From Micromonospora phytophila (GTDB taxonomy: Bacteria; Actinomycetota; Actinomycetes; Mycobacteriales; Micromonosporaceae), in the NCBI RefSeq assembly GCF_023656545.1, contig NZ_JAMOKF010000001.1, positions 1-64,000 on the forward strand: a stretch of DNA of 64,000 bases. Reading direction: 5' to 3'. Made by a program: the position numbers and the translations under genes. Within the stretch, counting starts at the first letter, position 1. The number at the start of each line of letters is the position of its first letter. Shown in pieces: positions 1-8,669 of the stretch. The notes beneath the pieces are model-generated. The model saw only the letters and a list, made by a program, of their open reading frames with translations. It did not search any database and was not told where the DNA came from.

Positions 1-1
1 C

Positions 2-262
2 ATCACCGGCGACACCGAGACCGCCGCGGCCGCCCTGGCGGGTGCGCTGGGTCCGCCCGGCACTCCGGCCCTGCCGGTGCACGTGGTTGCGGTCGAGGCC
101 CTCGCCGACCTCGACGCGGTGCCAGCGTCAGCGGCCGACCGCCTCCGCGAGTTCCGCGACTCGGCCCGGCGGCTCGTCGGCACGGACGCCTGGCCGGTCG
201 ACGTCCCGCACCCGGACGAACGGCTCCGCGACGCCGCCCGGCGCGCGCTGCGCCAACGGTGA
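2..262 (+). CDS. C-terminal end of a gene cut by the window; possible ADP-ribosylglycohydrolase tail
   Basis: Only the last 86 codons are inside the window; the frame is open from base 2 and stops with TGA at 260-262. The visible start contains GDTETAAAALAGAL, which resembles the C-terminal metal-binding GDTDTxAAxAGAL motif of DraG-type ADP-ribosylglycohydrolases. The rest (Ala/Leu/Arg-rich, ending in DAARRALRQR) is not diagnostic. The family call rests on this one motif and is weak; the upstream sequence would settle it. Confidence 0.4.
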   Translation: MTGDTETAAAALAGALGPPGTPALPVHVVAVEALADLDAVPASAADRLREFRDSARRLVGTDAWPVDVPHPDERLRDAARRALRQR

Positions 263-602
263 ATCGCCCCGGCCGGCGGTGCGGTGCCGGCCGTGGCGCG
301 GGGAGTCGAGGGAGCGGTCATGTCCGCCAGCGGTTGCGCTGGACGGAGGGCAGTCGCTCACGTACCCGCGACACCGTCGCACGCGCCCACCAGGCGGCCC
401 GCTGGCCGCGGCATACCGCCGAGACCTCCACTGTGTCGGGGTGCCCGCCATCTGAGCGAATGCCGACGTGGGCTGCTAAGATCATTTGCTCGGATCTGCC
501 GCTGACCGCGCGTCCGTCCGGTGACCTGATCTATTGAGTTGCGTGTGTAGAGCCGTGCTCATCGACCGAGTCCCGCTGCGCCGGGCAGCGCTCCAACGGG
601 CG
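263..602. other. Gap with no recognisable gene
   Basis: This 340-bp stretch lies between two genes that end towards each other. Its short open frames are Arg/Pro-rich and overlap on both strands, which is what high GC content alone produces. No clear terminator hairpin, repeat or RNA gene was seen. Confidence 0.5.
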
Positions 603-1499
603 TCAGGCAATCCGCTCAGCACCGTACCCATTGCGCATCCGGAACTTCATCGGGTCGGTCCCGGTGGCCGTCACGTGCGCGATCAGCAATGACCTTAGTG
701 ACTCCGGAATCTCGGCGCGCTGCGAACGAGTCCACTCAAGGGACGTGAACAGTTCTGCGGCACCGTCGAGCTGGTCCGGCGTCAGGGACGCCGACGCCAT
801 AGCGTTGAAGATCGACTCAGTTGGCTCGGCCAGCAGCAACCGCTGGGGTGCCAGCTCATACCATGGCGTGCCACCCGTCGTGGTCGTGTGGCGAGGCGGG
901 AAGCCAGCCCATGACGCGAGGGCTCGGATGCGTTCGAGGGCATCGGGGTATCGCCGGGCCACCAGGTCGGCGAGCCGTTCTTCGGCGCCAGTTTCTCGGC
1001 GCGACGCTGCCTTCGCAGCCCGGACAAGGGTCGGCGGCGCGGCCTTCACCCATTGGACACGGCGCTCCTCGTTTTCAACCGCTTGACGGGCCAGCATCTG
1101 CTGGACCTCGCGCGATCCGGTCAAGCCGTGCTCAGCCAACCAGCCGGTGAGGCCAGCGCCATCACGGAGCTCGGCGTCACAACTTCCGAGACCCCTTATC
1201 GCGGTCTGGTGGTGCAGGGTCCACCGGGCGAGCTCGCGGCCGGTTACGTCCAACACGAGGATCGTTGGCCAGCCCAGGCACAGGCAGCGGTCTGCGGTGC
1301 CGCCGTCTACGACAGCCAGTAGCCGGGCCAGCTCGGCGATCTCCTTGCCCGAGAGCACAATCCGTGCCGCGTCAGTTCGGTCGAGTTCGTCGCCGGATGC
1401 CTCGATGATCAGCACTTCAGCGGCCTTGGCGAGAACGCGTTCCACCAGCGCTGTACTGGGAGCCCCGTCGTCGCTGCGGGTTGTCGGCGCGCTAGTCAC
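603..1499 (-). CDS. Hypothetical protein, 298 aa
   Basis: An uninterrupted minus-strand gene with a GTG start at 1499 and strongly GC-biased third codon positions. The product appears soluble: there is no signal peptide or membrane segment. The N-terminal half reads like a compact alpha/beta domain (AEVLIIEASGDELD, then WPTILVLDVTGRELARWTLH). The C-terminal half is helical and charged. No catalytic motif was recognised. It lies in a run of orphan genes with Imm21-like and DUF4253 neighbours, so a role in self-protection or signalling is possible but purely contextual. Confidence 0.6.
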   Translation of the reverse strand: MTSAPTTRSDDGAPSTALVERVLAKAAEVLIIEASGDELDRTDAARIVLSGKEIAELARLLAVVDGGTADRCLCLGWPTILVLDVTGRELARWTLHHQTAIRGLGSCDAELRDGAGLTGWLAEHGLTGSREVQQMLARQAVENEERRVQWVKAAPPTLVRAAKAASRRETGAEERLADLVARRYPDALERIRALASWAGFPPRHTTTTGGTPWYELAPQRLLLAEPTESIFNAMASASLTPDQLDGAAELFTSLEWTRSQRAEIPESLRSLLIAHVTATGTDPMKFRMRNGYGAERIA

Positions 1500-1597
1500 A
1501 GCGGCGAGCGTATCGTCCGCTCACCTGTCGGGAATGCCCCCAGCGCGGTATAGGCTCTCGCGCCGCAACGTCCTCCACTGGCTGACTACGCGCCGCA

Positions 1598-2182
1598 TCA
1601 TGAAGCCGGAATGAGGAGCCAGCGTGCGAAGCAGCTGTCGTCGTCCAGTTCGGTGTACCAGCGGATCTTGAATCGGTACACGCTGGCGGCGGTCTGGATC
1701 AGCATGCCGGGGTCCAGCTCTGGCGACGGGGGACCGTGAACGATCGGTACCGGCCCGGGCTGTGCCGGCGATAGTCGGGTCGAGTGTTCCCCTGCGCCGT
1801 CGACGGCTGCGCTGAAGACCGCCAGTTCACCACCGCCGACGAGGAGGTCGTCACCCTCGTTGTCCTCTGCATCCGGGTACCTCAGTGCTGCCGCGAGTAC
1901 ACCCGGATAGTCGGGCCCTGATGCCTGTACGAAGGCGAGGGCGCCGTCCTCGAAATGGAAGACCTCGATCCAACTGTCGTCACGGACAACACCGTCCCCG
2001 CCGACCAGAGCCGCGCTGCCGGCCGCGACGGAGATGCTGCTGTCCTCCGGCGCCAAGTTGACGACCCGTTCGAAGTCGTCGTCGCTGTAACCGCGCCAAT
2101 CGCTCCGGCGTGTCGCGTCGATGGCGAGGAAGGGCTCGCCATTGGTCCATAACCGGCCGACATGAGCCCATGATCCCCGCAC
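1598..2182 (-). CDS. Imm21-like immunity family protein, 194 aa
   Basis: The start is GTG at 2182, reading MRGSWAHVGRLWTNGEPFLAI. The pattern of an N-terminal W...GGP-like strand (LWTNGEPFLAID), a W-x-G-Y/D stretch, a central GSAALVGGDGVVRDDSW segment and an acidic Trp-rich C-terminus resembles the Imm21 group of immunity proteins from polymorphic toxin systems. No toxin is encoded nearby, so it would be an orphan. It ends about 100 bp before the 298-aa gene and follows the DUF4253 gene on the same strand. The family assignment is from memory of the profile and is moderately uncertain. Confidence 0.5.
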   Translation of the reverse strand: MRGSWAHVGRLWTNGEPFLAIDATRRSDWRGYSDDDFERVVNLAPEDSSISVAAGSAALVGGDGVVRDDSWIEVFHFEDGALAFVQASGPDYPGVLAAALRYPDAEDNEGDDLLVGGGELAVFSAAVDGAGEHSTRLSPAQPGPVPIVHGPPSPELDPGMLIQTAASVYRFKIRWYTELDDDSCFARWLLIPAS

Positions 2183-2197
2183 TGAACCAGTATCACC

Positions 2198-3079
2198 TCA
2201 GGGCCGGTTGTGCACGAACCAGGCGTCACCGGCGGTCAAGGCGACGGCGATCTCCCACCGGCTCAGGTCGAGGTTCGGGGCGAGCGCCTTGAGCTGGCCG
2301 GCCGCGGTCCATGCCTCGGCACCCGGTGCCGGGCGACGACCCACCTGGAACTGCAGCATGGTGCCCCACGACGCGACCAGGCGGGCGTCCCACCGGTGGC
2401 GCCACTGCGCCAACACCTCGGCGAGCGTCCACTGGTACTCCCGGGTGAGCGCACCGAAGAAGTCCACCCAGTACCCCGAGCTGCGGACGTCGCTGGTGGG
2501 CAGCAACATGAGCAGGACGCTGTCAGGCGTGTACCAGTAGTCGGTCTGCGTCACGAACCGCACGCTGTCAAGCACCCGAGCGTGTAGATCGGCGTCGGCG
2601 AGCAGCCGGTCGTACAGCGCCCGCTCCAGCGCTTGGCGCGGGGTCGGCAGCGCCACATCCGACACCAGGGCCGTCAGGTCGAGATCGACGCCGGCCATGC
2701 CACGCGCGTAGTACTCGACCTCGCCCTCGTCGACCTCGTCGTCCTCGCTGTAGTCGCAGTAGACCAGCCAGGGTTCGGAAGACTCCGCCGCCTCGGCGAA
2801 CGCGCGCAGCTCCGACGCCGACGGACCCGGCTCGGGCTCGGGCCGGATTCTCAGCGTGTCGCCGAAGTCGTCGGTGACCATGACGGGCAGGCGTCCGATG
2901 ACCGGCACCAGCGCGTCGGCAACCTGCCAGGCCTCGTGCAGGCGATCGGGGTCGATGCCGGCGACGAGGACAGTGCCCGACGGGCCGTGCCCGATCGGCA
3001 GGCCGGCCAGTGGCGTGCCGACGAACGCCGCTTCGATCTGGTCGAGGTCGTTTCGCACGGTGAAAGTGTCTCCGATCAT
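2198..3079 (-). CDS. DUF4253 domain protein, 293 aa
   Basis: The C-terminal third (EVLAQWRHRWDARLVASWG, then a beta strand ending LQFQVGRRP and an Ala-rich helix) follows the DUF4253 signature: vLxxWxxRxGARLv, a hydrophobic strand, a short R-P, then a helix ending in aPN. The N-terminal part (IGHGPSGTVLVAGID) probably forms another alpha/beta layer. The frame stays open to 3223, but those extra 48 residues are Pro/Arg/Cys-rich and unlike a protein. ATG at 3079 (MIGDTFTVRNDLD) is the natural start. Function is unknown; the family is widespread in actinobacteria and often sits among immunity genes. Confidence 0.65.
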   Translation of the reverse strand: MIGDTFTVRNDLDQIEAAFVGTPLAGLPIGHGPSGTVLVAGIDPDRLHEAWQVADALVPVIGRLPVMVTDDFGDTLRIRPEPEPGPSASELRAFAEAAESSEPWLVYCDYSEDDEVDEGEVEYYARGMAGVDLDLTALVSDVALPTPRQALERALYDRLLADADLHARVLDSVRFVTQTDYWYTPDSVLLMLLPTSDVRSSGYWVDFFGALTREYQWTLAEVLAQWRHRWDARLVASWGTMLQFQVGRRPAPGAEAWTAAGQLKALAPNLDLSRWEIAVALTAGDAWFVHNRP

Positions 3080-3603
3080 CGACGCGACGCGACGTGGAGG
3101 TGGGTCCGGGTGCACATCAGTATCCGGCGAGCAACGCACGCAGCATCCGCCCAGGTCTGGTCGAGAGGTTCCTCGCCGTGGCCGGACAACTGTCTCCGCC
3201 CTGATGCCACCCGCAGAACCCACCTTGACCAGACCCTGACCCGTGAGGCTCGGTAATTCTCCGAGGTACCAACCAGCCGGTTGTCCCTGGGAGTACGGGA
3301 ACGTCTACGACGAGGACGGCAACGCTCTGGGCTGGTGGACTGAACCATAGCGGGGTGAAGGCGTTCAAGCTCTTCGAGGAACATCCGCACATGGCACACA
3401 GCCGCTGGTCGGCTTTGGTCGGGCCGGCCCGTGCATCGTCATGCCGAGATGCGGATCCCAACGAGTTGCAGGTGGCCGATGTTGTTGAAGCGGACCAGCG
3501 TGGGGGCGGTCGGTTTCCCGTTGCACGATGGTGAGTCCGCAGTTGGCCTGGTGGAGACCGCTCCAGCTTGGGATCAGACCGCGGAGTCCGGACGGTGCGT
3601 GGC
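3080..3603. other. Gap with two possible very short plus-strand ORFs
   Basis: No long gene is convincing here. Two short plus-strand stretches look protein-like. Bases 3243-3350 (GTG start, 35 codons) contain CPWEYGNVYDEDGNALG. Bases 3355-3534 (GTG start, 59 codons) begin VKAFKLFEEHPHMAHSRW. Neither has a clear ribosome-binding site. They may be remnants of degraded genes. Confidence 0.3.
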
Positions 3604-3966
3604 TCAGCCGCACGCCAAGCGCGTGGCGTGGCTCGTCTCCTCAGGCGCGACCTCACTGCGTCGGCTGATCCGTAGTTGCCACCGGGTGTGCGCGCCCTCC
3701 GGACCGGGCAGTTGACCACGGGACAGCGCCAGGTCGATGCGCTGCCGGACGGTGTCTTCCAGGTCCGGTTCGGCAGCGAACAGAATCCTCAGACGCACCT
3801 CGCCGCCGTCGCTCCGATCCGCACGGGTGTGGTGCGGTGCCAAGGGGCATGGCGGCTCGTGTTCCCAATGGCCGCACAACCCCACAGTGATCGCCGCACC
3901 GGGCGCCTGTGTGTCAGCGTCCGGCGCCATGAGGAGAACCGCTTCGTGCGCGAACGCCTGTCGCAT
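3604..3966 (-). CDS. Small conserved-looking hypothetical protein, 120 aa
   Basis: The frame gives a well-behaved acidic protein beginning MRQAFAHEAVLLMAPDADTQ, with a central LCGHWEHEPPCPLAPHH segment and the following VRLRILFAAEPDLEDTVRQR. The C-H/H-C spacing in that segment could bind a metal. The same frame stays open upstream through the DUF1152 gene, but that part is an antisense shadow; the ATG at 3966 marks the change to normal composition. Function unknown. It lies about 75 bp downstream of the DUF1152 gene on the same strand and may share its transcript. Confidence 0.55.
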   Translation of the reverse strand: MRQAFAHEAVLLMAPDADTQAPGAAITVGLCGHWEHEPPCPLAPHHTRADRSDGGEVRLRILFAAEPDLEDTVRQRIDLALSRGQLPGPEGAHTRWQLRISRRSEVAPEETSHATRLACG

Positions 3967-4040
3967 GCGCTCAGTATGCCGGGTGCCATCGCGCAGCTGA
4001 GTTTTGCAATCAACGTCCTTTTCTGCCGCCGGCCGGGCGT

Positions 4041-5033
4041 TCAGTGGGGAAACGCGCGGGGGATGCGTGCGTTGAGGAGTTCGTCGCGGAAGGCTTGGAT
4101 GCGGGTGATGACCTGTCGCCTGCCGATGGTGTTCTCGATGCGGTCGAGGTACAGGCATCGGGCGGCGAGTTTGTCGAGGTCGACGGTGAAATAGATCGCC
4201 ATGAGCGGGTTGACGAACAGGTCGCCGTCGCCGGTGCGGCGGGTGAACTGCACGTCTCCGAACGCGCCGCTGGTGGCGGCGGCGATCTGTCCTTGGACGA
4301 TGCTCGGCCGGTCTTGGGTGGCGGCTTGGGCGTTGGCGACGGCATCGCGGTACAGCGCGGCCTCCCGGCTGGAACCGGGGATGGACAGGGCGCCGAGGTA
4401 GCCGCCGTCGCGGTCGAGTGCGGCGAGGTTCTCCAGCACCTGGACGTGGTTGACGCCGTCGTAGGCGTCGATGCCGAAGCCGAGACTGGTCACCAGCTTG
4501 ACCGGCACGTCCAGCGCGGCCACGGCGGCCAGGCTGGTGATGTCCTCCACCGGGGTGCCGAGATCGCTTTCGTCGCCGCGCAGCAGGACGTCGGTGCCGC
4601 CGTCGACCAGCACCACCGCATCGATGTGGAGTTGTTCGATGAGGTGCCGGTACGCCGCCCGTAACGGCTGGACACCGAGCGGCGGAAAGGCGTACACGGT
4701 CGACGGCAGCTCCTGAGCCGCCAGCCACCGGGCGAGCGTCCGTTCGGGGAAGTACCAGTCTGGGCTGCTGGTGTCCGGCTGCACCTCCGCGACGTGCTCC
4801 GCTACCCACGCGTCCCGGTCGGTCAACTCGAGCTCTGAGAAGGACAGGCTGGCCAGGTGCACCTGTGCCCCGCCGCGCCACAGGGCGAACGCCAAGGGCA
4901 GGCCGGCGTACACGTCGAACCCCCCGCCCGCTCCGGCGATGAGGATGCTGCGCGCCGGAGCCAGCGCGGCGAACAGCGGCGGAACGGCCAACGAGAAAAC
5001 ACCGGGAGCGGCCGGCAGCGCGGCAGGGTCCAT
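4041..5033 (-). CDS. DUF1152 family protein, 330 aa
   Basis: The N-terminal region contains ILIAGAGGGFDVYAGLPLAF followed by VHLASLSFSEL. This is the hallmark of DUF1152, whose glycine-rich loop suggests a nucleotide-type binding pocket. A second conserved block reads AVVLVDGGTDVLLRGDE. The C-terminus (YFTVDLDKLAARCLYLDRIE) also fits the family. Length is typical. GTG at 5036 and ATG at 5033 are adjacent possible starts; ATG was chosen. The biochemical role of the family is not established. No partner is obvious nearby. Confidence 0.75.
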   Translation of the reverse strand: MDPAALPAAPGVFSLAVPPLFAALAPARSILIAGAGGGFDVYAGLPLAFALWRGGAQVHLASLSFSELELTDRDAWVAEHVAEVQPDTSSPDWYFPERTLARWLAAQELPSTVYAFPPLGVQPLRAAYRHLIEQLHIDAVVLVDGGTDVLLRGDESDLGTPVEDITSLAAVAALDVPVKLVTSLGFGIDAYDGVNHVQVLENLAALDRDGGYLGALSIPGSSREAALYRDAVANAQAATQDRPSIVQGQIAAATSGAFGDVQFTRRTGDGDLFVNPLMAIYFTVDLDKLAARCLYLDRIENTIGRRQVITRIQAFRDELLNARIPRAFPH

Positions 5034-5158
5034 CACCGCTCAATGATCACCCACGCCCATGCTTCCCAAGCCCCTCGTGGGCCACCGCGACGGGCAACAG
5101 CGATCCGTGTACGCACCTGCCGCTGTCCTGGGCCTCCAGTGGCGTCTGCTCCGCGAGC

Positions 5159-5620
5159 TCATGCCGCCCGCAGCCAGCAGGTATGGATGTCCTGGTAGCC
5201 GAGCGGGTCGACGGCGACCGGGTCATCGAGGAGCTCGACGCGGCGTCCAACGCCTACATGAGCGTCCCATCCTGCCAGTCCACGAAGACATCGACGTCGC
5301 CATTCGTCCAGAGCTGGCCATGCGCCTTGCCCGTCGCCATGGCGTCGACTTGCCTGCGGGTCCTCGACCGTGCGCGAGTCGCCGTCCGGGTTGGTGAACA
5401 GGTTGATCAGCCCATCGGGGCGTTGCGTGCCCAAGTCCCGGTCGGCTGCCAGGGCGTACAGCTTGCGAAGGGCTGGCTCTGCCGCCGCCGGCACTTGCAG
5501 CTTGCAGGTCCAGTCCGACCCCACGACGGCATGATGACGATCAGCTTCGGGCGGCGGCAAGCCGACTACGGAACGCGTCGCGGCCGGGCTCCGTCGCAGC
5601 GAGCAACGATCGCTCAGCAC
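5159..5620 (-). pseudogene. Hypothetical gene with two apparent frame changes
   Basis: The 153-codon frame looks genuine at first (SDWTCKLQVPAAAEPALRKL, then DGLINLFTNPDGDSRTVEDP). It then becomes Arg-rich while a different minus-strand frame gives MATGKAHGQLWTNGDVDVFV at about 5264-5341. Near 5250 the first frame again looks like protein (RVELLDDPVAVDPLGYQDIH). Two compensating shifts, or a deletion plus insertion, would explain this. It could be a decaying gene or sequencing error. No family was recognised. Confidence 0.35.
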
Positions 5621-5888
5621 TCAACGGCATCCGCAATTTGCCGCAGGTCCGCTCCCATGCCTATCAGCTACCAGGGGCGCGTTGCGGAGGCCACCCGCGC
5701 AATGGACCGGCCGCTGCGGAGGTGCCGGCGGACATGCGGGACCCGTCCACCGGTTGCCGATCGGCGAGCCGCGTACCGTCCCGGTTTGGGCTCGGGCGGG
5801 TACAGCGGCTGCCCGCCGTGCTCCGGGCCGGTTGCGGCCCGTCGCCGCGGCAAGGGCCACGTCGGACCGCCCGCCTAGAGTCAGCCGC

Positions 5889-6887
5889 ATGTACTTTGTG
5901 TGCCGCTGGCGAGAGGAATCGCCGCTCAGCAAGCGGGTGGTCACCCTGCCCGACGCGACCGTGCTGGACTGGTTCCGCCGCGGCTGGGAACACGACGACC
6001 CGGACGCATGGATCGACAGCGAGTTGGGCGGCAACGTCTACGGCTTGGAGTCGATCTTCGAGGAGGTCCGGAAGCGGAACCTGCCCCGGCCTGAGTCCTT
6101 TGACGAACTGGGCGCGCTGCTGAACGAACACCTGTGGGTGGAGGGTGACGACGAGGGCACCTTCGTCCGGCTCGGCGAGCACGCCCTGAGAGTGCGCACC
6201 GATGACGACGAGGTGGACCTCGCCTACTACTTCATCGACGACGAGGCCGCCGCCGCATCGCCCGACCGGCTTGCGTTCCTGCTGCACGACACCTGGCCCC
6301 TGCCCGCCAACACGGCCGCGCCTGGCGCGGTCTTCAGCCACGGCGTACCGGTTCGTACCGTCCGGCTGGTTCCGCCCGGGCCGGAGTCCGTCTTCTCGGT
6401 CCGCCTTTGCTGGCAATCGCCCGATACCTATCGGAACCTGGACCTGGCCGGCGCCATCGTCTTCCCCGGCCTGACCCTGCCGGACCTCGCCGCCCACCTG
6501 CGCGGCGTCGACGACCCCGACGCCCACCACTGGCCCCACGACGCTCGACTGCTGCGGGCCCTCGTCGCCCCCGGAGAGAACGACGTCGGCCTGGCGCTGG
6601 AACGCTACGCCCGGCTTCCCGGATACGCTCCGTCGCCCGCCGGCCTCGACCGAGTGCCCGCGCACGCCCCGAACCTCGGGGACATGCTGGAACTGCTGCC
6701 CGCGGAGCGGCCCACCGAGTCGCTGATCCAGCTAGACCCGCACACCGCGCAGGTCGCTCGGTACATCGACGGCTTCTTCGGGTTCGACCAATGGTTCCTG
6801 TTCGACACTCGGTGGGCGGCGGCCCACCCGGACCTGGCCCGCTCGCTGCTGCGCTACGACGCCCACTGGGACCCATACGAGACATAG
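5889..6887 (+). CDS. Hypothetical protein, 332 aa
   Basis: ATG at 5889 begins MYFVCRWREESPLSKRVVTL. The open frame extends 69 codons upstream, but that extension is low-complexity Arg/Gly/Ala and was excluded. The protein is acidic and Trp-rich (WFRRGWEHDDPDAWIDSELG), with no signal peptide or membrane segment, and ends in an aromatic block (FFGFDQWFLFDTRWAAAHPD). No catalytic motif was recognised. A hairpin right after the stop (6887-6930) probably ends the transcript. Function unknown. Confidence 0.6.
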   Translation: MYFVCRWREESPLSKRVVTLPDATVLDWFRRGWEHDDPDAWIDSELGGNVYGLESIFEEVRKRNLPRPESFDELGALLNEHLWVEGDDEGTFVRLGEHALRVRTDDDEVDLAYYFIDDEAAAASPDRLAFLLHDTWPLPANTAAPGAVFSHGVPVRTVRLVPPGPESVFSVRLCWQSPDTYRNLDLAGAIVFPGLTLPDLAAHLRGVDDPDAHHWPHDARLLRALVAPGENDVGLALERYARLPGYAPSPAGLDRVPAHAPNLGDMLELLPAERPTESLIQLDPHTAQVARYIDGFFGFDQWFLFDTRWAAAHPDLARSLLRYDAHWDPYET

Positions 6888-6930
6888 AGCCCTTTTCATC
6901 GTGACCAGCACCGCCACGATGAGAAGGCTC
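6887..6930 (+). terminator. Probable terminator hairpin after the 332-aa gene
   Basis: GAGCCCTTTTCATCGTG at 6887 pairs with CACGATGAGAAGGCTC at 6915 across an 11-nt loop, with one bulge and one mismatch. It starts inside the stop codon region and separates the plus-strand gene from the minus-strand hydrolase ending at 7040. There is no long T run, which is common in actinomycetes. Confidence 0.45.
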
Positions 6931-7039
6931 ATCGATGCAAGCCGCAAAAAGGCGCATCTGGAGTCATTCGCCGCCGCGAATCTGCACTTATCGCCGGTAC
7001 CGGCGCCCAGCTTCGCGCGGGACGCCGGTAGCGGTCAGG

Positions 7040-7798
7040 TCAGGCCCGGCCGAGGTGGCGGGACAGGAACGTGTCGTCCACCCCGACCCACCGGACGCTG
7101 CGTTGGTCGCCCGGGTTCGCGTGCAACGTCTTCTCCGCTGAGGCGAACGCGTCGAACAACGCGAACCCGGACGAACGGGCGATGTGCTCGTCGTCCCACG
7201 GCAGCAGGAACTGGACCGGCACGGTGATCTGCCGCGCGGCCATGATCACCGGTTCGTCCACAAAGAACCCGCCGCCGAAGATCGCGGCGGTGATCCGGGG
7301 CTCGGCCGCGGTCAGCCGTACCCCGATCGCCGTGCCCATCGCGATGCCCCCGCCGTAGCCGACCGGCGCGTCCGGGCCGATCTGCGGCAACGCCTGCAGG
7401 GCGTCCAGCGTCGCCTGCCATTCCGCTACGGCCCGTTCCGCGAGCGAGGCAATGAAGCGGACGCTGGCCGCCGCGAACCGCGGGGTGTCACCCGCCGTCA
7501 CGGCTTCCCGGATCTCCGTACGGGCCTGCTCGTCCTCGTCCGTACGCGGGCGGTCGCCGTGTCCCGGCGCGTCGATCGCGACGACATTGAACCCCCAGGT
7601 GGCCGCGGTGCGCAGGGCGCGGGCCCGGAGCCCCGGCGCCTTCTTGTGCATGCCGCCGTTGTGCCCCACGAGCACGATCGGGGCATGATCGGCGCCGGAT
7701 ACGGGTGCCCAGAGCACACCCGGGATCTCGCCGACGAGGAAGTCGCGTTCGACGACACCGTCGGACGAGGTCTCAGCGGTGAAACGTACAGAATGCAT
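7040..7798 (-). CDS. Alpha/beta-hydrolase-fold protein lacking catalytic Ser and His, 252 aa
   Basis: The order of elements is that of a dienelactone-hydrolase/acyl-peptidase-like alpha/beta fold: strand IVLVGHNGG, the VVAIDAPGHGDRP turn, an elbow helix, VQFLLPWDDEH carrying the acid, and a C-terminal FLSRHL. At the nucleophile elbow the sequence is GYGGGIAMGTAIG, where relatives read G-x-S-M-G-T, so residue 153 is Ala (codon GCG). Where relatives have PGxH near the end, this protein has PGDQ (Gln232). Both a nucleophile and a general base therefore seem to be missing. It may bind a ligand or act as a scaffold; it is unlikely to be a normal esterase. Confidence 0.7.
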   Translation of the reverse strand: MHSVRFTAETSSDGVVERDFLVGEIPGVLWAPVSGADHAPIVLVGHNGGMHKKAPGLRARALRTAATWGFNVVAIDAPGHGDRPRTDEDEQARTEIREAVTAGDTPRFAAASVRFIASLAERAVAEWQATLDALQALPQIGPDAPVGYGGGIAMGTAIGVRLTAAEPRITAAIFGGGFFVDEPVIMAARQITVPVQFLLPWDDEHIARSSGFALFDAFASAEKTLHANPGDQRSVRWVGVDDTFLSRHLGRA

Positions 7799-7995
7799 GG
7801 TTTGATGCCTTTCGGGAGTGCCATCTGATGGGCGCTCCCGGCGGCGGTTACGTCAGTCGCCCGTCCGTAACGGGAGGGAGCACCACGTGCGAACTGCGTT
7901 CACGGGTCTCACCTCCTCGGCCGGGTCACGGATCTGGGGGCACGCTATCAACCCGGCCGCACTGCCAGCCAGTCAATTACCCGTCGGCCACGCGT

Positions 7996-8475
7996 TCACG
8001 GTCCGGCTCGATCCGGAGAGCCGTCCCGAGGTCGTTGGCTAGACGGCCGGCCGCCGGCCCGGCGGGCAGGGAAGCCGTGGGAGGTTCGGTCTTGTCGATC
8101 CGGAAAAGCGTGATCGGCTTCCGTTGCCTGGGTCCGTGGACCAGGGAGGCAAGCAGGGCCAACACCCCGCCCGCGATCTGGCCGGTCGGCGTCGGTGCGG
8201 CCGACGCCGCACCCGAGGCGATGGTCAGGACCTGGCGATCGAACCCGGTGACGTGACCGCGCAGTTGTGTGGCGTAAATGCTGCAGATCCTCCGCCAACA
8301 GCTCGACGGCAGAGCCTCGCCGGCGTTCGATGCGCTGCAGATCGTCGAAGTAACGTCCGCCCAACTGACGGAGATGGACGGCGTCAGAGCCCATCCGCAA
8401 GATCGCACGGATCGACGGGAGGACCAGCTCGGTGGAAAGCAGCTTGTACACCAGGCCGGCCGCCGAAGACCTCAC
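7996..8475 (-). pseudogene. Hypothetical gene with one apparent frameshift, about 160 codons
   Basis: From a GTG at 8475 the frame reads sensibly (KLLSTELVLPSIRAILRMGS, then YFDDLQRIERRRGSAVELLA). At about 8285-8270 it turns Arg-rich, while the adjacent frame, open to 7977, continues sensibly (IYATQLRGHVTGFDRQVLTI, then LLASLVHGPRQRKPITLFRI). A single-base change would join them into one protein ending ALRIEPDRERVADG. No family was recognised. Either a recent pseudogene or a sequence error. Confidence 0.45.
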
Positions 8476-8669
8476 TCGGCAAGACGGCGCGCCGCGCCGT
8501 CAACGCTGTCCCCACCTCGCCCCGATCTGCCGCTGAGAACGCTCGAGCCGCTCACTGCAGTCAAGGCACTGTGAGCGGCGGGGGGTGTCGTGGGCGGTGC
8601 AGCAGCGCTGGTGGTGGCTCGGGTCCGGGGTGCCCCGGGTTGGCGTCGGGCGCCGACCAGGACCACCGG

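Noticed and set aside
3117-3719. Minus-strand 200-codon frame upstream of the DUF4253 gene
   Set aside because: Mixed composition without any domain, overlapping frames on the other strand and no start signal.
5682-5888. A longer N-terminus for the 332-aa hypothetical protein
   Set aside because: The 69 extra codons are low-complexity Arg/Gly/Ala; composition becomes protein-like exactly at ATG 5889.
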